The notes below the pieces were generated by a model that saw only the letters and a list, made by a program, of their open reading frames with translations, made no database searches and had not been told where the DNA came from. Position numbers and translations under genes: made by a program. From contig NZ_JAQNDK010000001.1 of the NCBI RefSeq assembly GCF_028368935.1, forward strand, positions 3,038,001 through 3,102,000: DNA of 64,000 bases. The letters are read 5' to 3'. This document shows, piece by piece, positions 9,070-17,473 of this stretch. Within the stretch, counting starts at the first letter, position 1, and each line of letters begins with the position of its first letter. The DNA comes from Sorangium aterium. Its GTDB lineage: Bacteria > Myxococcota_A > Polyangia > Polyangiales > Polyangiaceae.

Positions 9070-10165
9070 TCTGGTCGAGCTGATCCAGGGCGGCGAGATC
9101 ATCTCCGACGTCGACCTCTCGGGCGTCGACCTCTCAGGCGCCGACCTCTCAGGCGCGATATTCGACAAGGTGAGCTTTGCCGGCGCGAACCTCTCTGGCG
9201 TTCGGCTGAAGGAGTCGACCGCCACCGGCTGCTGCTTCAGCGGCGCGCGCCTGTCCGGCGCCAACCTGCACCTTGCGGCGATTGTGGACTGTGATCTCAC
9301 GGGGGCGAAGCTGGACGGCGCCTCCCTTATCGCAGCGCAGCTCACCGGCGGCGATCTCTCCTGCATCGACCTGAGCGGAGCAGACCTGACCCTCGCGAGC
9401 GTGATCAACACGAGCCTCTCGGGCGCCCGGCTCGCGCGCGCCAACCTGGACCGCGCCGCCATCCTGGACGTGCGGACCGAGCGGCTCGACCTCTCGGGCG
9501 CCGTGCTGAAGCAGACGGCGCTCGTGCGCGCCGATCTCTCGAACGCGACCCTCGGCGGCGCCGTCCTGGAGCTGGTCGTGCTCGTGGAGGGGAAGCTCGC
9601 GGGCCAGGACCTGCGCGGGATGACGTTCACGATGACACAGTTCACGGGCGCCGATCTCAGCGGCTGCGACTTCTCCGGCGCGACGCTGACGCAGTGCGGT
9701 TTCAAGGACGCGAACCTCTCCGGCGCCAAGCTCGACGGCGCGCTCGCGGGCCGGGCGCTCTTCGTGAATGCCAACCTCACCCGCGCGAGCCTCGCCGGGG
9801 CCGTGCTCAAGGAGTCTGTCTTCGTGGGCGCTCGCCTCATCGAGGCCAACCTCGCCGGCGCCAACCTGGAGATGTGCATCCTGACCCGGGCCGCGTGCGC
9901 GGGCGCGCGCTGGAACGGCGCCAACCTGACGTACGCCGACCTCTCCCACGCCGACGTCTCGGCCGGCGACTTCTCGAGGGCGACCCTGTTTCGAGCGCGC
10001 CTCCATCGGATCAAGGACGAAGGGGCCCTGTGGTCCAACCGGGCGGCCGCCCTCGGCGACGACGCGGATCTCGCCGAGGCGGAGCAGTGGCAATCACGGG
10101 TGTTGAGCAGCAGCCGGGGGAGCTCGGAGACTCCGGCCATGGGTGTCGAGACGTCTACGCGTTGA
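9056..10165 (+). CDS. Pentapeptide-repeat protein
   Basis: This 369-aa protein is almost wholly pentapeptide repeat. After a short N-terminal cap (MDRNDLVELIQGGE) the units run from about residue 18 to 320 as DLSGADLSGA-like and ANLSGA-like steps, with several non-canonical units in the middle (residues about 175-190). The last 45 residues leave the repeat and include an acidic, Trp-containing tail. Its ATG lies inside the end of the DUF2169-pentapeptide gene (14-nt overlap in another frame), so the two are probably made together and may stack end to end. There is no signal peptide. The biochemical activity is unknown; gyrase-mimic pentapeptide proteins exist, but the context argues for a T6SS part. 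Confidence 0.88.
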   Translation: MDRNDLVELIQGGEIISDVDLSGVDLSGADLSGAIFDKVSFAGANLSGVRLKESTATGCCFSGARLSGANLHLAAIVDCDLTGAKLDGASLIAAQLTGGDLSCIDLSGADLTLASVINTSLSGARLARANLDRAAILDVRTERLDLSGAVLKQTALVRADLSNATLGGAVLELVVLVEGKLAGQDLRGMTFTMTQFTGADLSGCDFSGATLTQCGFKDANLSGAKLDGALAGRALFVNANLTRASLAGAVLKESVFVGARLIEANLAGANLEMCILTRAACAGARWNGANLTYADLSHADVSAGDFSRATLFRARLHRIKDEGALWSNRAAALGDDADLAEAEQWQSRVLSSSRGSSETPAMGVETSTR

Positions 10166-10175
10166 CGAGGGAATC

Positions 10176-10829
10176 ATGCGCAATCTGGCGAGAAAGCAGG
10201 AGCCGAGGGCTCTGGTCACTCAGGAGTTCGGCACCGTGGTGCGCGCCGACGGCGCGGCGCTCGTCGTCGAGACCGACGCGGGCGAATTCAGGGCGAAGCG
10301 CGCCAAGGGGTGCCTCCTCGAGCCCGAGGCGGGCGACCTCGTGCTCCTTGCCGTGGCGACCGACGGGCGTTGCTACGTGCTCTCCGTGCTGGAGCGGGAG
10401 GACGGCGCGCCCGGGAGCATCGTCGCGGACGGCGACCTGAACATCAAGCTGCCTGCCGGTCGCCTCGGTGTCGCCGCGCAGGACGGCATCGGCCTGGTCT
10501 CGGCCAAGGAGGTGGCGGTGGTCTCGGCGGGCCTCTCGGTGAACGCCGTCGACGGGAATGTCGCGCTGCAAAGCCTCTCGTTCGTTGGGACGCTCCTCCG
10601 CGCGGAGATCACGAAGGCCAAGGTCTTTGCCGGGAGCCTCGACTCCGTGCTGGAGCGGCTCTCGCAGCGGGTGAAGCGCTCCTACCGCACCGTCGAGGAG
10701 AGCGAGCAGCTCCGGGCCGAGCGGGTCGATTACGTCGCGAAGAAGACGATGAGCCTGCGCGGCGAGAACACGCTGGTGACGGCGCAGGAGCTCGTCAAGA
10801 TCGACGGCGAGCAGATCCACCTGGGTTGA
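10176..10829 (+). CDS. DUF3540 family protein
   Basis: This 217-aa protein belongs to DUF3540, a family that regularly accompanies DUF2169, pentapeptide and DUF4150 genes in T6SS-linked cassettes; its exact function is not established. The ATG at 10176 has GACGAGG just upstream and begins 10 nt after the previous stop; an in-frame ATG at 10143 would overlap the upstream gene and lacks a ribosome site. The first 100 residues predict beta strands (GDLVLLAVATDGRCYVLSVL), the middle is a repetitive strand region (NIKLPAGRLGVAAQDG), and residues about 150-195 are helical (RLSQRVKRSYRTVEESEQL). That pattern recalls a small hub or trimeric prism, which is my inference. Confidence 0.85.
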   Translation: MRNLARKQEPRALVTQEFGTVVRADGAALVVETDAGEFRAKRAKGCLLEPEAGDLVLLAVATDGRCYVLSVLEREDGAPGSIVADGDLNIKLPAGRLGVAAQDGIGLVSAKEVAVVSAGLSVNAVDGNVALQSLSFVGTLLRAEITKAKVFAGSLDSVLERLSQRVKRSYRTVEESEQLRAERVDYVAKKTMSLRGENTLVTAQELVKIDGEQIHLG

Positions 10830-10838
10830 GGAGGCATC

Positions 10839-11228
10839 ATGTTCGCGAACACGCAGATGGGCGGGATGAACCTGGGGTTTCCGGACGTGTGCCTCACCCC
10901 GCCGGTGCCTGCCCCGATCCCTTATCCGAACATGTCCTTTGGCCCGGTGAGCGCGCCGGCCGCGTACAACGTGCTGTTCATGTGCGCGCCCGCGCATAAC
11001 CTGCTGACGACGCAGCTCATCTCCGTCGGCGATCAGCCCGGCGTCGCCCTGGGGGTCGCGTCCGGCTCGGTCATGGGGCCTTCCCGCCACATCACCGCCG
11101 CGTTCACCTGCCTCGTCGGCGGCATGCCGGCCACCCGGCTGACCAGCATGAGCCTGCAGAACTCCACGAACTGCCCCGGAATGCGGATCGTGCCGAGTCA
11201 GGTCAAGGTGCTCATCCTGTCCCCCTGA
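10839..11228 (+). CDS. DUF4150 (PAAR-like) spike-tip protein
   Basis: This 129-aa protein has the features of the DUF4150/PAAR-like family: an N-terminal MFANTQMGGMNLGFPDVC block, the PxPIPYPN motif, a central Gly-rich strand region (GVALGVASGSVMG) and a closing GxPATRLTSM block. PAAR-like proteins cap the VgrG trimer with a pointed beta-helix. A strong ribosome site (GAGGAGG) precedes the ATG, and the gene follows DUF3540 by 9 nt. It is the last gene of the cassette. It has no C-terminal extension, so it carries no fused effector. Confidence 0.92.
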   Translation: MFANTQMGGMNLGFPDVCLTPPVPAPIPYPNMSFGPVSAPAAYNVLFMCAPAHNLLTTQLISVGDQPGVALGVASGSVMGPSRHITAAFTCLVGGMPATRLTSMSLQNSTNCPGMRIVPSQVKVLILSP

Positions 11229-11324
11229 GGGATCTGAGCCGCCTGGAGCCGGTCGTGCGATCTACGGCTGGGACACCGCGATGACGACGTGCCTCTCACC
11301 GCGCGCGGACTCGGAGGATCGATC

Positions 11325-12317
11325 TCAATCCGCGCAGCAGAGCACGCCACCGCCCGCCGCTCCAGGCTTGATGACCTGATTGGACTCGTTATAGCCGTCG
11401 CCCCCGCAGTCCCAGGGCCCTTTGAGGGCTTCGCAGAGATCGCCCGAGGTGCGGTCGAGCACGCCGCAGCTGGCTGGCCTCCTGCCGACGGAGCCGCACC
11501 CGAAGAGATCGTTTGCCGTGACTCTTGAGGTGGCACAACCGCGGGTGCAGCTCCCTCCGGTGCACACATCCGGATCCTCGTTGTCCCCCAGCGTGCAATA
11601 CGCACAGCCGGTGCTCCCCTGGCGCGTCGCGAAGAACAGGCCGGGCTCGGCCGCCGCGCCGTCGCAGCCGGTAGGCGAATGGAGAGCGACGTCATCCGCG
11701 CCTTTGCAGATATGAAACCCCTTCGCGCACAGGTCGCTGGCGCTGCAGCCGAGGCCCTCGGGGTTCTGGCCGGTGTTGCCGCCGCCGAACCCACATCGAG
11801 GTAATGGATCGATCAAGATACCCGGTACGGTGAAGCCGCCTGCGCACCCGGCGATCAACGGATAAATGTCCTCCTCGACAAATGCCTCGCGCGTGCCGTC
11901 GCTGCAGCCGTTGGTCGCTGGCACGCAGCCCTCGTCAATCTTGCCGTCACAGTTGTTGTCGAGTTCATCGCCGCACACCTCGGGTACAGACCGTATATCG
12001 GGGATACAAGCGAGCGCGCCGTCCACACAAAACACGCTGCCGTTCGCGCAAGGGCCCGTCTGCCCCGTAAGGCAAGCGGCGCCGGAGGTGGGGATCTCTT
12101 CGTCGATCTGACCGTCGCAGTCGTCGTCGAGGCCGTTGCAGAGTTCCTCGGAGCAGGGCGCGCCGGCGCCGCTGGATGAGGCAGAGGACGACGACGACGC
12201 CGACGACGCGCCCCCCTCGCCCAGAGGTTCGAACTCCAGCAGGCTGGTGCGCGCGCCACAGGCGACAAGCGCAAAGGTAGGGACGAGGGCGAGCGTCTGA
12301 AGGAAGGGCGCGCGCAT
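11325..12317 (-). CDS. Cys-rich lipoprotein with two MopE-type putative metal-binding motifs
   Basis: This is an outer-surface or periplasmic lipoprotein of about 330 aa. The ATG at 12317 gives a clean signal peptide ending in a lipobox (ALVAC); ATG 12338 and GTG 12347 are in-frame alternatives. A Ser-rich stretch follows, then two copies of the MopE/PF11617-type motif (ELCNGLDDDCDGQIDE and EVCGDELDNNCDGKIDEGC), which resemble calcium-binding loops. The C-terminal 180 residues hold many further Cys residues, probably in disulfides. Such proteins are abundant in myxobacteria and usually of unknown role. It converges on the T6SS cassette and faces away from the LolA-like gene, with start sites close together, so a shared divergent promoter region is likely. 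Confidence 0.8.
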   Translation of the reverse strand: MRAPFLQTLALVPTFALVACGARTSLLEFEPLGEGGASSASSSSSASSSGAGAPCSEELCNGLDDDCDGQIDEEIPTSGAACLTGQTGPCANGSVFCVDGALACIPDIRSVPEVCGDELDNNCDGKIDEGCVPATNGCSDGTREAFVEEDIYPLIAGCAGGFTVPGILIDPLPRCGFGGGNTGQNPEGLGCSASDLCAKGFHICKGADDVALHSPTGCDGAAAEPGLFFATRQGSTGCAYCTLGDNEDPDVCTGGSCTRGCATSRVTANDLFGCGSVGRRPASCGVLDRTSGDLCEALKGPWDCGGDGYNESNQVIKPGAAGGGVLCCAD

Positions 12318-12428
12318 GGTGCTGATGCTCCGTTGCATGCTAGACACGACGTGCGCTCCGGTGCAAAGAAATCAACGACGGCGGCTCCGCCCCGACAAGC
12401 GGCGGGCCCCCAGCTCTCCGAGGTTCCG

Positions 12429-13175
12429 ATGAGGTTTGCGCATTTCGTTTCCATCCTTGCCACCACGGTCGCGCTCGGCCTCTCGCACGCCCCCGCGGCG
12501 CTGGCCGACGACGCCGCCGACAAGGCCCTGGCAGCGACCGAAGCGGCCATGAACAAGGCCAAGACGCTCTACTTCGAATACGAGGCCAGGACGACGGAGA
12601 GCGGCAAACCCGACAAGACCGTCGGCCTCAATGTGTGGATGAAGGGCGAGAAGCGCCTCGCCGAGTTCACCGCACCCGCGGACCTCAAAGGCACCAAGGT
12701 CCTCATCCTCTCTCCTTCCGAGATGTACGTCTATCTGCCGTCCTTCGGCAAAGTCCGCCGCATCGCCAGCCACACGAGCGATCAGGGCGCCTTCGGCATG
12801 GCCTTCAGCCAGGAAGACCTGGCCACGCAGAAGTACGGCAGCTACACGCCGGCCGTCAGCTCCTCCAGCGGCAAGGAGGTCAAGCTCACGCTCACCCCCA
12901 GGAGCGGCCAGACGACCTCCTACGCCAAGATCGAGATGACGGTCACGAAGGACAAGAACGTCCCCAGCGAGCTCAAGTATTACAACACCGAGGGCAAGCT
13001 GGTGAAGACCGAGACCCGCAGCGGCTACTCGTGCGACGGCGACGTCTGCACCCCCGGCACCCTCAAGATGGTGGACCACACGAAGAACCTCACCACCACG
13101 CTCACGCGCAAGAAGGTGAAGGTGAACGAGTCCATCAACGACGACACCTTCTCCAAGCGCAACCTGGAGAAGTGA
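12429..13175 (+). CDS. Periplasmic outer-membrane lipoprotein-sorting-like protein (LolA fold)
   Basis: This is a 248-aa exported protein. The ATG at 12429 is preceded by CCGAGG and starts a typical signal peptide cleaved after APAALA; the in-frame ATG at 12333 adds a non-signal extension and is rejected. The mature part has the LolA-like/PF17131 pattern of alternating strands: YFEYEARTTESGKPDKTV, then VWMKGEKRLAEF, KVLILSPSEMYVYLP, FGKVRRIAS and DLATQKYGSY. Proteins of this type bind lipids or lipoproteins in the periplasm and are often encoded with RND-family exporters; no exporter is next to it here. I am confident of the fold class and less so of the physiological role. Confidence 0.8.
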   Translation: MRFAHFVSILATTVALGLSHAPAALADDAADKALAATEAAMNKAKTLYFEYEARTTESGKPDKTVGLNVWMKGEKRLAEFTAPADLKGTKVLILSPSEMYVYLPSFGKVRRIASHTSDQGAFGMAFSQEDLATQKYGSYTPAVSSSSGKEVKLTLTPRSGQTTSYAKIEMTVTKDKNVPSELKYYNTEGKLVKTETRSGYSCDGDVCTPGTLKMVDHTKNLTTTLTRKKVKVNESINDDTFSKRNLEK

Positions 13176-13519
13176 GCGACAGGGCTGTCGAAAGCCACCA
13201 TCTCCCCCGCCCGCCTCTCCGCTTCAAAAGACTCATTCCCGGGCTTTGAAGCCCCTGAAAGTCGGTGCGCAGGAGGGCGCCGAGGCCGCACAGGAGGTCG
13301 GCCGGCTCCCCGACAGGGCCATGAAACGCTCCTATAGAAGCGATCGGCTCGACCCATCGGCTCCCAGCCAGTCCGGCGCAGCGAGAGGGCTCCTGAGAAC
13401 ATTTGGTGCTACCTAGGATCCAACACACCAAGCGGCGTTCGATCGCCTCACTCCTCACCTGGCGCCATCGGAGCGACCGCTTCCGATCGATGGATCGTTG
13501 TCTCGAACGAGGTCAGGAT
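13176..13519. other. Intergenic region
   Basis: No gene is seen. Small hairpins occur just after the LolA-like stop (13177-13190) and at 13241-13254 (a GGGCT/AGCCC stem with a TTGA loop), which could contribute to termination. The right half should contain the promoter of the response regulator, but no clear -35/-10 pair stands out. Confidence 0.4.
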
Positions 13520-13903
13520 ATGGCCGATTTGTTGCTCGTCGACGATAGCCACGACATCAACGAAGCCATGGAAATGCTGTTGACCGCCGAAGGGCACCGG
13601 GTGCGGATTGCCACGGACGGGAGGGCGGGGCTGCGCGCGCTGGAGGAGCGATTTCCGGATCTGATCGTCCTCGACGTGGAGATGCCGGATCTCGACGGTC
13701 CGGGGATGGCGTGTCGGATGCTCATCGAGAACAGCGGTCGAGAGAAGATTCCGATTGTCTTCGTCTCCGGGGCCGAGGGTCTCCACGAGATCGCGAGGCG
13801 CATCGGCACTCCTTACATGCTCGGCAAGCCCTGCGATCCAGACAAGCTCCTCTCGATGCTCGCTCGCGCCCTCGAGGAGCGGATCGCGCCGCGCCCACCG
13901 TAG
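13520..13903 (+). CDS. Single-domain response regulator (receiver)
   Basis: This 127-aa protein is a stand-alone CheY-like receiver. Seen in the sequence: the acidic pair D8/D9 in LLLVDDSHD, the phosphoacceptor D52 in LIVLDVEMPDLDG, the switch residue S83 in VFVSGAEG and the conserved K103 in LGKPCD. The ATG at 13520 has GAGGTCAGGA upstream and starts exactly at the fold; upstream in-frame extension to 13403 is unlikely. It is followed after 18 nt by a histidine kinase gene on the same strand, so the two probably form a signalling pair. Lacking an output domain, it would act by protein-protein contact or by phosphorelay. Confidence 0.9.
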   Translation: MADLLLVDDSHDINEAMEMLLTAEGHRVRIATDGRAGLRALEERFPDLIVLDVEMPDLDGPGMACRMLIENSGREKIPIVFVSGAEGLHEIARRIGTPYMLGKPCDPDKLLSMLARALEERIAPRPP

Positions 13904-13921
13904 TGATATCGCCGGGCGCGT

Positions 13922-15130
13922 ATGGCTGCTTGCGACGCCCGACCGGCGTGGTCAAGCTCAGCGCCGATCATGAGCTCTCTGCCAGAGTGCACCTCGAGCT
14001 CGCCTGCCGTACGCTACGGCACAGCCCTGATTTCCGGCGTGCTCGCGCTTCTCCTTGCCACCCAGGTGCCCCCGGTGTGGGCCTTGAAGCTCCCGCTCGT
14101 CTTGTTCTACGGGGTGCTGATCATCACCAGCGCCTGGGTCGGCGGGCTGTGGCCGGGGCTCCTCTCGACGGTGCTCTGCATCGTGGGGGCCGTCTACTGG
14201 ATCGAGCCCCATGGAACGTTGCGGGTCGGCCATCCCGCTGATGTCGTCGGCCTGGTCCTGTTCCTCTTGATCGGCGCGACGCTCAGCGCGTTCGGCGAGA
14301 GCGTGGCGCGGGCGGTACGCGTCGAGCGCGCCTCGCGCCAGGTGGCCGAGAACGCCGCGGCAGCGGAGCGCTCCGCCGCGCAGGTCAGGGAGCACACGCT
14401 CGCGATGGTCGCCCACGATCTTCGGGATCCGCTGGCCGTCATCGATCTGAACGCCGGGCTGATCACGAGGGCCTCGACCGCTGGAGCGGGCGTCGAGGTC
14501 TCGCGGCGCGCGGCCGTCGTGCACCGGACCGTGCAGCGGATGAACCGCCTCCTCCGCAGCCTGCTCGACACGGCCTTGATCGACTCCGGAGGGCTCGCGC
14601 TCGACCTCGCGCCCGAGTCCCCGGCGGCGCTGCTCGCCGAGGTGGTCGAGACCCACGCCGATGAAGCAGAGGCGAAGCACATCCAGATGCGCTCCGAAGC
14701 TCCGGCGGGGCTCCCCCCGGCGCTCTGTGACCGCGATCGGATCCTCCAGGTGCTCACCAACCTCACCGTCAACGCGTTGAAGTTCACGCCGCCCGGCGGG
14801 ACGATCACCCTGCGCGCCGGCGTGTCAGGCCGCTTCGTACGGTTCAGCGTGACCGACACGGGGCCCGGGATCGACGCCGACAAGCTGCCCCGGATCTTCG
14901 AGCGCTACTTCGGCGAGCGACGCACGCAGAACGGCGGGCTCGGCCTCGGCCTCTTCATCGCGAAGGCGATCGTGGAGGCGCACCACGGCATCATCGAGGT
15001 CGAGAGCAGCGTCGGAGAGGGATCCTCCTTCGCGTTCACGGTGCCCCTCCTCCACCAGGCCTGCGCCACGGACCAAGGCCTCGGCGCAGGCTCGATCACC
15101 ACGAGCGCGAACCACTCTCCCGCGGCGTGA
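13922..15130 (+). CDS. Membrane sensor histidine kinase (DUF4118-HisKA-HATPase)
   Basis: This 402-aa kinase begins with a membrane region of three to four helices (residues about 30-125), resembling the KdpD-like DUF4118 domain (VWALKLPLVLFYGVLIITSAW). The H-box is MVAHDLRDPLAVI at about residues 160-172 with His as phosphoacceptor. The ATPase domain shows the N-box (LTNLTVNALKFTP), G1 (VTDTGPGID), F box (RIFERYF) and G2 (GGLGLGLFIAKAI). The start is uncertain: ATG 13922 gives the longest form and ATG 13970 is in frame; neither has a good ribosome site. It is encoded directly after a single receiver, its likely partner. The signal it senses is unknown. Confidence 0.88.
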   Translation: MAACDARPAWSSSAPIMSSLPECTSSSPAVRYGTALISGVLALLLATQVPPVWALKLPLVLFYGVLIITSAWVGGLWPGLLSTVLCIVGAVYWIEPHGTLRVGHPADVVGLVLFLLIGATLSAFGESVARAVRVERASRQVAENAAAAERSAAQVREHTLAMVAHDLRDPLAVIDLNAGLITRASTAGAGVEVSRRAAVVHRTVQRMNRLLRSLLDTALIDSGGLALDLAPESPAALLAEVVETHADEAEAKHIQMRSEAPAGLPPALCDRDRILQVLTNLTVNALKFTPPGGTITLRAGVSGRFVRFSVTDTGPGIDADKLPRIFERYFGERRTQNGGLGLGLFIAKAIVEAHHGIIEVESSVGEGSSFAFTVPLLHQACATDQGLGAGSITTSANHSPAA

Positions 15131-15158
15131 CGGCGCGAGACACGCGCCCGCCCAGCGT

Positions 15159-15857
15159 TCAGCCCCCGCCGCCGCCGACCTCGCGCCAGCGGATCTCCAC
15201 CCGCTTCGCGCCGAGCTGCGTCGCGAGCGCCGTGATCTGCCGCTCGGCCTGCGCCTTCGCGCGCGCCATCACGTTCCCCTCGAGCGCGGCCTTCTCGATC
15301 GCCGCCGTCGCCTCCTTCCGGGCCCGCGCCTCGAGCTGCTCGTTGCGCCGTGCGAGCAGGCTGGTCGACCGCGTGTAGACGTACGTCTCGTCCTCGTCGA
15401 GCCGGGTCGAGAAGACCTCGGGCGCCGGCAGCGTGAGCCGCGCGACCCCGGTCTCCGGATCCATCGCGACGTCGCCCTCGCCGATCCGCGCGAGATCGAC
15501 GCCGATCGTGACGTGGCCGACCGCGACGAGCAGGAGAGCGTCGGTGGCCTGCACCAGGCCGAAGAGGCGGCTCTGCCGGTCGGCCAGATCCACGACCTTC
15601 TCGACGTGCACCTCCGTGGTCTCGAGCCGCGCCAGGTCGCGGATCGCGATGACGAGCGCAGGGGACGGCCGCGCGACCACGCCGCTCGAGGGCGCGGGAG
15701 CGCCGAGGCGCGGCGCCACCACGAGCGCGCCGAATCCGACCGACGCGAAGAGCGCCACGACGAGCAGCGCGATCCGCGCGGCGCGGCCCGCCGGCGCGCG
15801 GGGGCGCGGGGGGTGAACTGCGACCGAAGCGTAGGGGTCCTGGAGCGGGCCTTCCAT
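15159..15857 (-). CDS. DUF4230 family membrane-anchored protein
   Basis: This 232-aa protein has a Pro-rich cytoplasmic start, one membrane helix at residues about 27-47 (IALLVVALFASVGFGALVV) and an outside domain matching DUF4230: IAIRDLARLETTEVHVEKV, then a strand pair around LLLVAVGHVTIGVDLARIGEGDV, the LPAPEVFSTRLDEDETYVY block, and a long helix near the C-terminus (ARKEATAAIEKAALEGNV). The helix is reminiscent of SPFH-like proteins. The function is unknown. The gene converges with the histidine kinase, with only 28 bp between stops. Confidence 0.85.
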   Translation of the reverse strand: MEGPLQDPYASVAVHPPRPRAPAGRAARIALLVVALFASVGFGALVVAPRLGAPAPSSGVVARPSPALVIAIRDLARLETTEVHVEKVVDLADRQSRLFGLVQATDALLLVAVGHVTIGVDLARIGEGDVAMDPETGVARLTLPAPEVFSTRLDEDETYVYTRSTSLLARRNEQLEARARKEATAAIEKAALEGNVMARAKAQAERQITALATQLGAKRVEIRWREVGGGGG

Positions 15858-16035
15858 CGGGGTCTACCTTGGAGGACCACGGGCGCGCAGCAGGCGCCAG
15901 CGGCGGCTCGGCTGGACACACCGACCCGAGGAGCCGCGCGTCCTCTGGAGAGAGTACCGAGAACTCGAAGGCCGGAGGGCGAGAAGAATCGATCAGCCCG
16001 CCCGCGCGGCAACGGCTATGACGCCGCGGGCAGCC

Positions 16036-17352
16036 TCACGCCGCGCGCGCCGCTGACCGCGGCGGCGCCGCCGCCTGCTCCGACCCCGAGGACGAGAGCG
16101 CCTGCTCGAGCATCCAGTCGTCGATGTCGCCCTCGGCCGCGTGCTCCAGGGCGAGCCTCACGTCTCGGTTGGCGCAGCCCTCGGCCGCGATCCGGAGCCG
16201 CTCCTCGGTCTGGCCGTCGCGCGAGCCCGCGAGCGCGAGCGCGGCCCCGATGCGGAGCTCGGCCGGCGCGCCGCCGTCCTCGAGCACCGTGAACGCCTGC
16301 TCCCGCGTGAGCTTCGCCGTCCGGTAGTCGGCGCCGGCCTCGCCCACGAGGCGGCGCAGCGCCGCCCGCCAGGCGGGCGCAGGCAGGCCGCGGCGCCCGA
16401 GGAGCGCCACCGCGCGCCCCGCCTCGTCGGCGCCGCGCCCGCTCCGCTCCCGCAGCAGCGCGAGCAGGTGCTCGCGGCGCCGCTCCGCGAGCACCATGCT
16501 GAGCCCGGTCTCGCTGGGATCGCGCAGCAGCTGCGGCGGCACGAGGGTGAGCGAGAGCTCCTCGCCCCCCGCGAGCGCGAGCTCCACGCCGAGCGCCGTC
16601 TCCTCGACCCGCTCGATGCTGCCGAAGGAGATGAAGCGCTCGCCGGCGTCGTCCCGCAGCGAGAGCCCGTCGCTGCCCGCCACCAGCACGCGGCGCGCGG
16701 AGCCCTCCCTGAGCAGCGCCGCGAGCACCCACGCCGAGGCGCCCGTGACGACGCCGAGCGAGAGCGCCACGTCGAAGTCGAGCACCGACCAGCAGATCAG
16801 CGACATGAGCGCCGCGACCCCGACGAACAGGCCGCGCCGCGGCAGCGACGGCGCGTCTTCATAGAGCCGCGCGCTCCACGTGCCCCGCGCCCGCCCGGCG
16901 GCGATCACGCCGAGCAGCCGCTCCGCGTCGACCGGATCGTCGACGCGCACCCGGATGACATCGCCGTCGTCGGTCTTCAAGGCGACCTCGCCGCCGGAGC
17001 TCGAGAGCCGCGCGCGCGTGAGCGAGAGGAGCGGGAACGAGCGCCGATCGCCAGGGCGCTCGATCCACAGCGCGTTGCTCACCCGGACGACCGCCGCGCC
17101 GGACGAGCCCACCGCCGCCCAGAGCCACGCGATCGGCGTGTAGAGCAGGCACGCGAGGCAGAGCAGCGCGAGCAACGACCCGAGCAGCGCGAAGGGCACC
17201 ATGACGGCCGCCACGATCGGTCCCGCGAGCGGCTCCACGAGCGACGCGACGGAGAAGACGACGAGGAGCCACGCCAGCGCCGACGAGAGCAGCCGGCCGA
17301 TGGATCGAGCATCGGCGTAGGGCTGGATGAGGACCCCACACCGCTTGAACAC
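16036..17352 (-). CDS. Hypothetical multi-pass membrane protein
   Basis: This is a protein of about 438 aa of unknown function. The chosen start is the GTG at 17352 (VFKRCGVLIQ), since sequence further upstream in frame is Arg/Thr-rich shadow of the neighbouring gene; no strong ribosome site is visible. Hydrophobic pairs at residues about 18-85 and about 165-205 predict four membrane helices. Between and after them are beta-rich segments resembling a PH-like domain (LSLTRARLSSSGGEVALKT, FISFGSIERVEETALG). The C-terminal 130 residues are Ala/Leu/Arg-rich short helices, possibly HEAT-like. The layout is similar to the protein at 19926-20912, on the other side of the transglycosylase gene. Confidence 0.7.
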   Translation of the reverse strand: MFKRCGVLIQPYADARSIGRLLSSALAWLLVVFSVASLVEPLAGPIVAAVMVPFALLGSLLALLCLACLLYTPIAWLWAAVGSSGAAVVRVSNALWIERPGDRRSFPLLSLTRARLSSSGGEVALKTDDGDVIRVRVDDPVDAERLLGVIAAGRARGTWSARLYEDAPSLPRRGLFVGVAALMSLICWSVLDFDVALSLGVVTGASAWVLAALLREGSARRVLVAGSDGLSLRDDAGERFISFGSIERVEETALGVELALAGGEELSLTLVPPQLLRDPSETGLSMVLAERRREHLLALLRERSGRGADEAGRAVALLGRRGLPAPAWRAALRRLVGEAGADYRTAKLTREQAFTVLEDGGAPAELRIGAALALAGSRDGQTEERLRIAAEGCANRDVRLALEHAAEGDIDDWMLEQALSSSGSEQAAAPPRSAARAA

Positions 17353-17473
17353 GCCGTCGCTGCCAGCGGTCCCAGCCACCCCACCACGGTGAAGGCACGC
17401 GCCTGCGAGTTCAAGCGCACAGCGCAATTTCAACGCAGAAGGAATCCCTGCGCTGCCGTCCCGGCGACCGCGC

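Noticed and set aside
10143-10175. Upstream ATG for the DUF3540 gene
   Set aside because: It would overlap the previous gene and has no ribosome site, whereas ATG 10176 has GAGG directly before it.
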